Source of the DNA: Modestobacter sp.
GTDB taxonomy: Bacteria > Actinomycetota > Actinomycetes > Mycobacteriales > Geodermatophilaceae
DNA length: 5,617 nt
Direction of reading: 5' to 3'
Assembly: GCA_025966175.1 (NCBI GenBank)
Contig: JAOPVN010000599.1
Span: 1 to 5,617, forward strand
This document shows, piece after piece, positions 1 through 4,940 of the stretch (its first letter is position 1; the number at the start of each line of letters is the position of its first letter). The position numbers and the translations under genes are program-made. The notes under the pieces were generated by a model. The model was not told where the DNA came from. It ran no database searches and worked only from the letters and a program-made list of their open reading frames with translations.

Positions 1-2
1 TC

Positions 3-410
3 GACACCTACGAGGTGGGCCTCGTGCTCACCGGCACCGAGGTGAAGAGCTTGCGGGCCGGCCGTGCCTCGCTCGTCGACGGCTTCGCCACCGTCGACGA
101 CGGCGAGGTGTGGCTGCAGCACGTGCACATCCCCGAGTACACCGAGGGCACGTGGACCAACCACGCCCCGCGCCGCAAGCGCAAGATCCTCATGCACCGC
201 TCGGAGATCGAGAAGCTGATCGGCAAGACCAAGGAGGGCGGGCTCACGCTCGTCCCGCTGGACCTGTACTTCAAGGACGGCAAGGTCAAGGCCACCCTGG
301 CGCTGGCCAAGGGCAAGAAGTCCTACGACAAGCGGCAGGACCTCGCCGAGCGCGATTCGCGCCGGGAGATGGAACGTGCCTTCGGGCGTTACGTGAAGGG
401 CCGCCGGTGA
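3..410 (+). CDS. smpB: SsrA-binding protein SmpB, 3' part (5' end outside window)
   Basis: SmpB binds tmRNA (SsrA) and brings it into the A site of stalled ribosomes for trans-translation, so that incomplete proteins are tagged for degradation. The reading frame is open from base 3 and gives 135 residues. Intact SmpB is usually about 155-160 residues, so roughly 20-25 N-terminal residues are missing. Family hallmarks are clear: LVLTGTEVKSLRAGRASL near the start, then HIPEYTEGTW and the basic RRKRKILMHR stretch of the oligonucleotide-binding barrel, then LVPLDLYFKDGKVKATLALA. The tail begins GKKSYDKRQD and is rich in Lys and Arg; in the family it becomes ordered in the decoding centre and mRNA channel. 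The stop codon TGA overlaps the GTG start of the next gene, which implies translational coupling. No tmRNA gene follows here, although ssrA often lies near smpB in bacteria. Confidence 0.97.
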   Translation, partial: DTYEVGLVLTGTEVKSLRAGRASLVDGFATVDDGEVWLQHVHIPEYTEGTWTNHAPRRKRKILMHRSEIEKLIGKTKEGGLTLVPLDLYFKDGKVKATLALAKGKKSYDKRQDLAERDSRREMERAFGRYVKGRR

Positions 411-1330
411 GAGGCGTCGCGTACGACGAGTTCGGCGATGCCCGGGTGCTGCGGGTCCGCGACGACCTGCCGATGCCGCCGGTCGGGCCGGACACCGTGC
501 TGGTGCGGGTCCATGCGGCCGGGGTGAACCCGGTCGACATCGGCATCCGCGAGGGGCACCTGGCCGGCGCCTTCCCCCACCACTTCCCGATCATCCCGGG
601 CTGGGACGTGTCCGGGGTGGTGGAGGCCGCCGGGCCGGCGGTGACCACGTTCGCGCCCGGCGACGAGGTGTTCGGATACGTGCGCCGGGACGACGTCCAG
701 TGGGGGACGACGGCGGAGTTCGTGCCGGCCCCGCTGCGCTGCCTGGCGCACAAGCCCGAGTCCCTCGGTTTCGCCGAGGCCGGGGCGCTGCCGCTGGCCG
801 GGCTGACGGCGTACCAGGCGCTCACCGAGGTGCTCGACATCAGCGAGGGCGAGCGGGTGCTGGTGCACCGGGCCGCCGGCGGGGTCGGCTTCTTCGCCGT
901 CCAGATCGCCGCCGCGCTGGGGGCGCACGTCATCGGCACCGCCAGCCCCCGCAACCACGGGTTCCTCCGCGACGCCGGCGCCGCCGAGGTGCTCGACTAC
1001 AACGCGGGCCCGATCAGCGCGCAGCTGTCCGAGCCGGTCGACGCCGTCCTGGACCTGGTCGGCGGCCCGGTGCTGGGCGACGCCCCCGATCAGGTGCGTG
1101 ACCCGTCCCGGATCGCCAGCATCATCGACCCGGTGGTGCGTGACCTGGGCGGCCGGTACGTGTTCGTCCGGCCCGACCAGCACGACCTGGAGGAGCTCGC
1201 CCGGATGGCCGACGCCGGCCAGTTGCGGGTCGCGATCGCCAAGGCCTTCCCGCTGGAGCAGACCGCCGACGCGCACCGGCTGGTCGCCGAGGGACACGTG
1301 CGCGGCAAGGTCGTCGTCACGCTGCGATGA
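407..1330 (+). CDS. Zinc-independent MDR-family oxidoreductase (NADPH:quinone reductase-like)
   Basis: The product is a 307-residue medium-chain dehydrogenase/reductase of the quinone oxidoreductase type, expected to be cytosolic and NADPH-dependent. The GroES-like N-terminal half shows AGVNPVDIGIREG (Asn41, Asp44) and IPGWDVSGVVEAAG (from about residue 63). The Rossmann half carries AAGGVGFFAVQ at residues 156-166, the coenzyme-binding loop. It ends with RGKVVVTL, the usual C-terminal strand of this family. The cysteine-rich structural zinc site of classical alcohol dehydrogenases is absent. I chose GTG at 407 because it is preceded by GAAGGG (395-400) at six bases and gives the normal N-terminus GVAYDEFGDARVL. 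The frame is open further upstream, but there it only runs out of frame through smpB. The GTG overlaps the smpB TGA by four bases (GTGA), so translation is probably coupled. The substrate is unknown; enoyl or quinone reduction are both possible. Confidence 0.93.
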   Translation: MRGVAYDEFGDARVLRVRDDLPMPPVGPDTVLVRVHAAGVNPVDIGIREGHLAGAFPHHFPIIPGWDVSGVVEAAGPAVTTFAPGDEVFGYVRRDDVQWGTTAEFVPAPLRCLAHKPESLGFAEAGALPLAGLTAYQALTEVLDISEGERVLVHRAAGGVGFFAVQIAAALGAHVIGTASPRNHGFLRDAGAAEVLDYNAGPISAQLSEPVDAVLDLVGGPVLGDAPDQVRDPSRIASIIDPVVRDLGGRYVFVRPDQHDLEELARMADAGQLRVAIAKAFPLEQTADAHRLVAEGHVRGKVVVTLR

Positions 1331-1397
1331 CGAAGCCGGAGCGAGCATCGCAGGGAGCGCCAGCGACCGAGGGCGGAGTCGAGCCGAGGAGACGGCG
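1331..1397 (+). other. Purine-rich intercistronic linker with tandem GCGAG/GGAGC-like units
   Basis: These 67 bases separate the oxidoreductase stop from the amidohydrolase start. By hand count 46 of 67 bases are purines and only two are T. Short variants of GCGAG, AGCG, CGGAG and CGAG recur every five to seven bases, and the stretch ends in a real ribosome-binding site (GAGGAGA, 1386-1392, five bases before ATG 1398). It contains a small hairpin GCGA-GCA-TCGC. It does not look like coding sequence or a promoter: there is no TAnnnT hexamer. Similar GA/CG-rich runs just ahead of start codons occur in several actinobacterial genomes in my recollection, so it may be a dispersed repeat. Confidence 0.5.
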
Positions 1398-2321
1398 ATG
1401 AGCGTTCAGCCGCCCGTCGCCGACATCGACGTCCCCCGGTACTGGCGGGAGCTGGGGCTGCCCGGCCTGATCGACGCGCACGTGCACTTCCTGCCCGACC
1501 GGGTGCAGGCGAAGGTGTGGAAGTACTTCGCCGACGCCGAGGCCCACTACGGCAGGCCCTGGCCGGTCACGTACGCGCTGCCGGTCCCGGAGCGGCTCGC
1601 CGTCCTCGAGGCCCTCGGCGTCCGGGCGTTCCCGACGTTGCCCTACCCGCACAAGCCCGGGATGGGCGCCTGGCTCAACGACCAGGCCGCCGAGTTCGCC
1701 CGGGAGTACCCGCAGGTGCTGCAGTCGGGCACCTTCTACCCCGAGCCGGAAGCACCGGCCTACGTGGCCGAGGCGCTGGCCGCCGGGGTGCGGGTGTTCA
1801 AGGTGCACGTGCAGATCGGTGACTTCGACCCGCGCGACCCGCTGCTGCTGCCGGTGTGGGAGCGGCTGGAGCAGACCGGGACGCCGGTGGTGATCCACTG
1901 CGGGTCCGGACCCCTGCGCGGCGAGCACACCGGCCCGGCGCCGATGGCCGGCCTGCTGGAGCACTTCCCCCGGCTGCAGCTCGTGATCGCACACCTGGGC
2001 ATGCCCGAGTACGCGGCCTTCCTCGAGCTGGCCGAGCGGTACGAGCGGGTGCACCTGGACACCACGATGTTCGCCACCGACTTCACCGAGGGGCTGATGC
2101 CCTTCGACCGGGCGCTGCTGCCCCGGCTGGCCGCGCTGCAGGACAAGGTGCTGCTCGGCAGCGACTTCCCGACGATCCCGTACCCCTACTTCCACCAGCT
2201 GGCCGCGCTGCACCGGCTGGAACTGGGGGAGGACTGGCTGCGTGCGGTGCTCTGGCACAACGGGGCACGACTGTTCGGGCTCGACAGCGAGGGCAGCAGC
2301 CCGGCCGGCGGCGCCCGGTAG
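1398..2321 (+). CDS. Amidohydrolase-family metal-dependent hydrolase (COG2159, ACMSD-like)
   Basis: This 307-residue protein is a TIM-barrel amidohydrolase of the amidohydrolase-2 type, the group that includes aminocarboxymuconate-semialdehyde decarboxylase and related decarboxylases and hydrolases. The metal-site signatures come in the expected order: DAHVHF (His28, His30) on the first strand, FKVHVQ (Lys135, His137), VIHCGSG (His167), VIAHLGMPEY (His199) and LLGSDFP (Asp256). In relatives the HxH pair, a later His and the Asp hold a zinc or similar ion. There is no signal peptide or membrane segment, so it should be cytosolic. ATG 1398 follows GAGGAGA at five bases and sits well relative to the barrel start. 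The tail after residue 295 (EGSSPAGGAR) is low-complexity. It probably shares a transcript with smpB and the oxidoreductase. The true substrate cannot be read from sequence. Confidence 0.93.
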   Translation: MSVQPPVADIDVPRYWRELGLPGLIDAHVHFLPDRVQAKVWKYFADAEAHYGRPWPVTYALPVPERLAVLEALGVRAFPTLPYPHKPGMGAWLNDQAAEFAREYPQVLQSGTFYPEPEAPAYVAEALAAGVRVFKVHVQIGDFDPRDPLLLPVWERLEQTGTPVVIHCGSGPLRGEHTGPAPMAGLLEHFPRLQLVIAHLGMPEYAAFLELAERYERVHLDTTMFATDFTEGLMPFDRALLPRLAALQDKVLLGSDFPTIPYPYFHQLAALHRLELGEDWLRAVLWHNGARLFGLDSEGSSPAGGAR

Positions 2322-2350
2322 GCCACCGCCGGGGTGGGTCAGCTGCTGCC
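2292..2350. terminator. Nested inverted repeat at convergent gene ends, possible bidirectional terminator
   Basis: An outer perfect 9-base inverted repeat, GGCAGCAGC (2292-2300) and GCTGCTGCC (2342-2350), encloses an inner perfect 7-base one, CCGGCGG (2305-2311) and CCGCCGG (2326-2332), with a 14-base loop. The structure spans the 17-base gap between the convergent amidohydrolase and GYD genes and reaches into both coding ends. No U-rich tract follows on either strand, so it is not a canonical intrinsic terminator; GC-rich actinobacterial terminators often lack one. Function is inferred from position and symmetry only. Confidence 0.45.
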
Positions 2351-2662
2351 GGGCGGCGCGTAGTCCGGCCGGAGCTGGGCGGCCGCGTCGATGTCCTCGG
2401 GGGTCAGCAGGACGACGACGCGCACCTTGGTCAGCCCGCTGCCGCTCACGGTGAGGGCCAGCGCTGCGGCAGCGCGCTCGTCGGGCAGCTCGATGATCGT
2501 GTACGCGTCGTCCGCGCCGAAGGCGAAGTCGAAGGTCCCCAGCCTCCCGCCCATGCCGGACGCGGCCTTCTCCACCGCGGTCCGCCGGGCCGAACCGCCT
2601 GCGGCCATGAGGGCCTTCGCGCCCTCGGGCGCGTAGTTGACGATGAACAGATAGCGAGGCAC
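2339..2662 (-). CDS. GYD domain-containing small protein
   Basis: A 107-residue protein matching the GYD-domain family (COG4274), a small ferredoxin-like alpha/beta fold of unknown biochemical role that often forms oligomers. Visible hallmarks are the N-terminal strand PRYLFIVNYAPEGAKAL, then GGSARRTAVEKAASGMGGRL (residues 22-41), then FDFAFGADDAYTIIELPD (44-61), an Ala-rich helix, and the closing VVLLTPEDIDAA (83-94), as in family members. Length is normal. I chose GTG at 2662 because it puts PRYLF at the N-terminus as in the family and because a long GGAGAGGGGAG tract (2668-2678) lies just upstream; the frame is open further upstream without a better start. The gene stands alone on the minus strand, converging with the amidohydrolase and diverging from the acetyltransferase gene. 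Any metabolic link to the neighbouring amidohydrolase is speculation. Confidence 0.9.
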   Translation of the reverse strand: MPRYLFIVNYAPEGAKALMAAGGSARRTAVEKAASGMGGRLGTFDFAFGADDAYTIIELPDERAAAALALTVSGSGLTKVRVVVLLTPEDIDAAAQLRPDYAPPGSS

Positions 2663-2667
2663 GAGGG

Positions 2668-2678
2668 CTCCCCTCTCC
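2668..2678 (-). promoter_or_regulatory. Ribosome-binding site of the GYD gene
   Basis: Read on the minus strand this is GGAGAGGGGAG, ending five bases before GTG 2662. It holds two overlapping matches to the anti-Shine-Dalgarno and decides the start of the GYD gene, since the open frame continues upstream. Confidence 0.7.
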
Positions 2679-2696
2679 GGCCCCCGTGCCCGGGTG

Positions 2697-2726
2697 ATGC
2701 TCCCGGCACCGGAGGCGGCCCCGCAA
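2697..2726 (-). promoter_or_regulatory. Possible promoter of the GYD gene
   Basis: On the minus strand TTGCGG (2726-2721) and GAGCAT (2702-2697) are 18 bases apart, a weak match to housekeeping -35 and -10 elements. Transcription would start about 2690 and give a 5' leader of roughly 30 bases that includes the strong ribosome-binding site. An imperfect dyad (2686-2709: GTGC-CGGG, seven-base loop, CCCG-GCAC, with one bulged base) covers the -10 hexamer and could be an operator or chance. Confidence 0.3.
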
Positions 2727-2758
2727 CGACGTCCCTCCCCGCGGGCTCCGGGCGTCCG

Positions 2759-2830
2759 CGCGGCGGCGACACGGCGGCGGGAGGGGGTGACTGCTGGTCG
2801 AGGAGGTTCCCGGTGGGCCGCGGCGGCGAC
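2759..2830. repeat. Pair of 12-base direct repeats, 60 bases apart
   Basis: CGCGGCGGCGAC occurs at 2759-2770 and again at 2819-2830 in the divergent intergenic region. The second copy lies immediately upstream of the -10 hexamer of the acetyltransferase gene. The spacing is exactly 60 bases. The motif is low in complexity in DNA of this composition, so a regulatory role is only a possibility. The rest of the 187-base gap (2663-2849) shows the two candidate promoters and nothing else I can name. Confidence 0.3.
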
Positions 2831-2836
2831 GCCACC

Positions 2837-2842
2837 TAGCCT
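2837..2842 (+). promoter_or_regulatory. -10 hexamer TAGCCT, leaderless promoter of the GNAT gene
   Basis: TAGCCT fits the actinobacterial TAnnnT -10 element. It ends seven bases before GTG 2850, so transcription would begin at or next to the start codon and give a leaderless mRNA, a common arrangement in actinobacteria. I see no good TTGAC-like -35 at about 2814-2819. This hexamer supports 2850 over the longer in-frame starts. Confidence 0.6.
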
Positions 2843-2849
2843 GGAACCC

Positions 2850-3845
2850 GTGCCCCCCGCTCCGTTGACCTTGCCCGAGGGGCTCACCGCCCGCCCGATC
2901 CGCCCCGACGACGTGCCCGCCGTCATCGAGCTGCTGGCCGCGGCCGAGGCGGTCGACGACACCGGCGCGCACCAGTCGGCCGAGGACCTCACCGACTTCT
3001 GGGTCAACGACCTGGTCGACCTGGAGCAGGACAGCCGGCTGGTCACCACGGCGGACGGCGAGGTCGTCGGGTACGCCACGGCGATCGCACCGCCCACCTT
3101 CCGGGATGCCTACGGCGTGCACCTGGAGGGCCGGGTGCACCCGCAGTGGCGAGGCCGGGGCATCGGCCGGGCGCTGCTGGCCTGGCAGCTGGAACGCGGC
3201 ACGCAGGTGCACGCGCAGCGGCACCCGGAGGCGCCGGCCCGGCTGACCGTCACCGCCTACACCTCGATGGGCGACCTGACCGCGCTGCTGCACCGGGCCG
3301 GGCTGGTGGAGGCACGCTGGTTCTTCCACATGTCCCGGCGGCTCACCGACCTGCCCGAGCCCCGGGCGGTCGACGGCGTGCAGCTCGTCCCCTTCAGCTG
3401 GGACCGGGACGAGGAGGTGCGCCGCGCCCACAACACCTCGTTCACCGAGCACTACGGCTCCAGTGAGCGTGACGTCGCCACCTGGCGGGTGATGTTCACC
3501 GGGCAGCGGGCGTTCCGGCCGGACCTGTCGGTGCTGGCGGTCGAGGACGGCGCGGTGCTCGCGTACGTGCTGGCCTACGTCTACGAGGGGAACACCGCGG
3601 CCCTCGGCGAGCGGGAGACCTACTTCGGCCAGATCGGCGTGCTGCCGCAGGCCCGCGGCCGGGGGCTGTCCACGGCCACCATCGTGCAGGCGCTGCGGGT
3701 GGCGGCGGACCACGACTGCCAGCTCGCCGGGCTGCAGGTCGACAGCGACAACGTCACCGGCGCGCTGGGCGTCTACGAGCGCCTCGGCTTCACCACCGGA
3801 CGCACCGAGGTCTCCTGGTCCCGGCACCTGTCCCCGCTGGCCTGA
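2850..3845 (+). CDS. Tandem-GNAT N-acetyltransferase, mycothiol-synthase-like architecture
   Basis: The 331-residue product holds two GNAT (Gcn5-related acetyltransferase) domains. Domain 1 (about residues 8-165) has the acetyl-CoA loop QWRGRGIGRA at 99-108; domain 2 (about 177-331) has QARGRGLSTA at 267-276 and then the DSDNVTGALGVYERLGF block (298-314), whose Tyr309 is the usual position of the catalytic acid. Between them lies FFHMSRRLTDLPEPRAVDGVQL, closely recalling the linker of MshD, the actinobacterial mycothiol acetyltransferase. Unlike many double GNATs both CoA loops look intact. I do not call it mshD, because many actinobacterial tandem GNATs share this layout with different substrates. 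GTG 2850 is preferred because of the leaderless -10 box; in-frame alternatives at GTG 2787 and ATG 2694 would add low-complexity residues without homology. It is a cytosolic enzyme, monocistronic or weakly linked to the next gene. Confidence 0.9.
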   Translation: MPPAPLTLPEGLTARPIRPDDVPAVIELLAAAEAVDDTGAHQSAEDLTDFWVNDLVDLEQDSRLVTTADGEVVGYATAIAPPTFRDAYGVHLEGRVHPQWRGRGIGRALLAWQLERGTQVHAQRHPEAPARLTVTAYTSMGDLTALLHRAGLVEARWFFHMSRRLTDLPEPRAVDGVQLVPFSWDRDEEVRRAHNTSFTEHYGSSERDVATWRVMFTGQRAFRPDLSVLAVEDGAVLAYVLAYVYEGNTAALGERETYFGQIGVLPQARGRGLSTATIVQALRVAADHDCQLAGLQVDSDNVTGALGVYERLGFTTGRTEVSWSRHLSPLA

Positions 3846-3875
3846 CACGTTCTCCGAGGGGTCGATCGATACCGC

Positions 3876-3881
3876 TACGGT
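3876..3881 (+). promoter_or_regulatory. -10 hexamer TACGGT, leaderless promoter of the SCO6745-family gene
   Basis: TACGGT matches TAnnnT and ends seven bases before ATG 3889, the same geometry as at 2837-2842. There is no Shine-Dalgarno sequence between it and the ATG, which supports a leaderless transcript. Just upstream an 8-base palindrome TCGATCGA (3862-3869) lies inside the -35/-10 spacer and could be an operator. The gene therefore has its own promoter despite lying only 43 bases after the acetyltransferase stop. Confidence 0.6.
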
Positions 3882-3888
3882 CGGGTCC

Positions 3889-4758
3889 ATGGTCAGTGTC
3901 GATCAGCCCACCCTGGACCTGCGGCTGGTGGCCCGCACCCACCGGCGGCTGGAGCCGCTGCACTCGCACGTCTACTTCGCGCCGGAGACCGAGGAGCACC
4001 TCGCGGCGACCGGTCTGCGCCCGGGACGGATGGTCTACTTCGCCGGTCGTTCGGCGCCGATGGGCGCGGTCGGGCCCGGTGTGGTGACGGCGACCTTCAG
4101 CAACTTCGCCCCGGCCCTGGTGGCCCGGCACATCCCACGCGCCTGGACCCTGGTGGCACCCGAGCAGGTGCTCGCCGCCCGGCTGACCGCCGCCCGCGCC
4201 TCGCTGACCCGGTTGCTCGCCGACCCGCCGGCCGAGGACGTAGCGGAGCTGGCCGACCTGCTGCGCGAGGCGTGCACCGTGCTGACGCCCGAGGGGCGGC
4301 CGCTGTACGCCGGGCACGCCGACCAACCCTGGCCCGAGGAGCCGGTGCTGCAGCTGTGGCACGCCGTCACGCTGCTGCGCGAGCACCGCGGTGACGGGCA
4401 CGTGCTCAGCCTGGTGCGGCACGGGCTGAGCGGCCTCGAGGCGCTGGTCACCCACACGCTCACCGGACGCGGTTTCACCCAGCAGGCCGCGCAGGCCACC
4501 CGCGGCTGGTCCGCGGACGAGTGGGCCGCGGCGCTGGCCGGGCTGACCGACCGCGGCCTGGTCGCCGACGGCGCGCTCACCGAGGACGGCGTCGCGCTGC
4601 GGGCCGCGGTGGAGCGGGAGACCGACGAGCTCTCCGCCGCGCCGTTCGCGCACCTGGGGACCGAGCGCACCGAGCGGGTCGCCGAGCTCGGCGGGGCGCT
4701 GACCGGCCGGCTGCTGGCCAACGGGGCCTTCCCGGCCGGGGTCTTCTCCGCCCGCTGA
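3889..4758 (+). CDS. SCO6745-family protein, function unknown
   Basis: I recognise this 289-residue protein as a member of the actinobacterial family named after Streptomyces coelicolor SCO6745; no reaction is firmly established for it. Typical family blocks are LHSHVYFAPETEEHLAATGL (from residue 24), the glycine-rich RSAPMGAVGPGVVTATFSNF (54-73), ARHIPRAW, and the WHAVTLLREHRGDGHV stretch with His166, Asp169 and His171, which could form a polar site. The C-terminal third (GWSADEWAAALAGLTDRGL, then LTEDGVALRAAVERETDEL) resembles a winged-helix helix and wing of MarR type, so DNA or ligand binding is conceivable, but I infer this from pattern only. No signal peptide or membrane segment is visible. 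ATG 3889 is set by the leaderless -10 box. A longer start is unlikely, as the upstream bases are promoter. Confidence 0.88.
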   Translation: MVSVDQPTLDLRLVARTHRRLEPLHSHVYFAPETEEHLAATGLRPGRMVYFAGRSAPMGAVGPGVVTATFSNFAPALVARHIPRAWTLVAPEQVLAARLTAARASLTRLLADPPAEDVAELADLLREACTVLTPEGRPLYAGHADQPWPEEPVLQLWHAVTLLREHRGDGHVLSLVRHGLSGLEALVTHTLTGRGFTQQAAQATRGWSADEWAAALAGLTDRGLVADGALTEDGVALRAAVERETDELSAAPFAHLGTERTERVAELGGALTGRLLANGAFPAGVFSAR

Positions 4759-4795
4759 GGCGCGCCGCTCGCCGGGCGTTCACCACCCGGTCGGG

Positions 4796-4849
4796 CCGCG
4801 GGGGTGCCGTCGTCCGCCCGGGCGTGTCACGATGGTCGACGGCCCGCGG
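4796..4849 (+). terminator. Strong GC hairpin after the SCO6745-family gene
   Basis: CCGCGG (4796-4801) pairs with CCGCGG (4844-4849), and after a four-base bulge GCCGTCG (4806-4812) pairs with CGACGGC (4837-4843). The 24-base loop contains a perfect palindrome CGCCCGGGCG (4815-4824). The long stem, 37 bases after the stop codon, could end the upstream transcript. No T-run follows, so factor-independent termination is uncertain; it could instead be a protein-binding site upstream of corA. Confidence 0.4.
4828..4833 (+). promoter_or_regulatory. Weak candidate -10 (CACGAT) for the corA leader transcript
   Basis: CACGAT is a one-mismatch relative of TAnnnT, and TGCCGT (4805-4810) sits 17 bases upstream as a poor -35. 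If used, transcription would start near 4840 and give a leader of about 190 bases containing the small ORF and the structured element. It is the best hexamer I find between 4759 and 4880, but the match is weak and it falls in the loop of the hairpin above. Confidence 0.22.
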
Positions 4850-4891
4850 ACTCCACGCCGGCCGCACGGACGTCGGGAGGTGACCGGGCAG

Positions 4892-4939
4892 ATGCGCACC
4901 GAGCCCCCCAGTCACAGTCCCGAGGTCCCCTCTCGCTGA
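4892..4939 (+). CDS. Candidate proline-rich leader peptide upstream of corA
   Basis: A 15-codon ORF, ATG to TGA, encodes MRTEPPSHSPEVPSR. It is preceded by GGGAGGTGA (4875-4883), a near-complete complement of the 16S rRNA 3' end and the strongest Shine-Dalgarno sequence in the window, though the 11-base gap from GGAGG to ATG is slightly long. An in-frame GTG at 4880 is an alternative start without its own site. Four of 15 residues are proline, with Glu-Pro-Pro near the N-terminus and Pro-Glu-Val-Pro later. Enterobacterial MgtL, the leader of the mgtA Mg2+ transporter, is likewise short, acidic at the start and proline-rich, and its translation senses Mg2+. The ORF stops 89 bases before corA, directly ahead of the segment that can mask the corA ribosome-binding site. 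It is too short for codon statistics, so it may be fortuitous. Confidence 0.45.
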   Translation: MRTEPPSHSPEVPSR

Positions 4940-4940
4940 C

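Noticed and set aside
110..406. Upstream extension of the oxidoreductase frame
   Set aside because: This part lies out of frame inside smpB and gives no homology; the GTG at 407 with its ribosome-binding site is the natural start.
389..1348. 319-residue minus-strand frame opposite the oxidoreductase
   Set aside because: Composition is His/Arg/Gly-rich with no family motifs, while the plus strand shows clear MDR motifs over the same bases.
2801..2839. AGGAGG followed six bases later by an 8-codon ORF (GTG 2813 to TAG 2837)
   Set aside because: It would have to be transcribed from an upstream promoter I cannot see, and it overlaps the -10 box of the GNAT gene; probably fortuitous.
2694..2849. 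Longer GNAT starts (ATG 2694, GTG 2787)
   Set aside because: The added residues are Pro/Ala/Arg-rich low-complexity sequence, GTG 2787 has its GGAGG only two bases away, and the TAGCCT box fits start 2850.
1317..3890. 857-residue open frame on the minus strand
   Set aside because: It runs antisense through the amidohydrolase, GNAT and intergenic regions and gives a low-complexity product with no domain. It results from high GC third positions suppressing stops opposite real genes.
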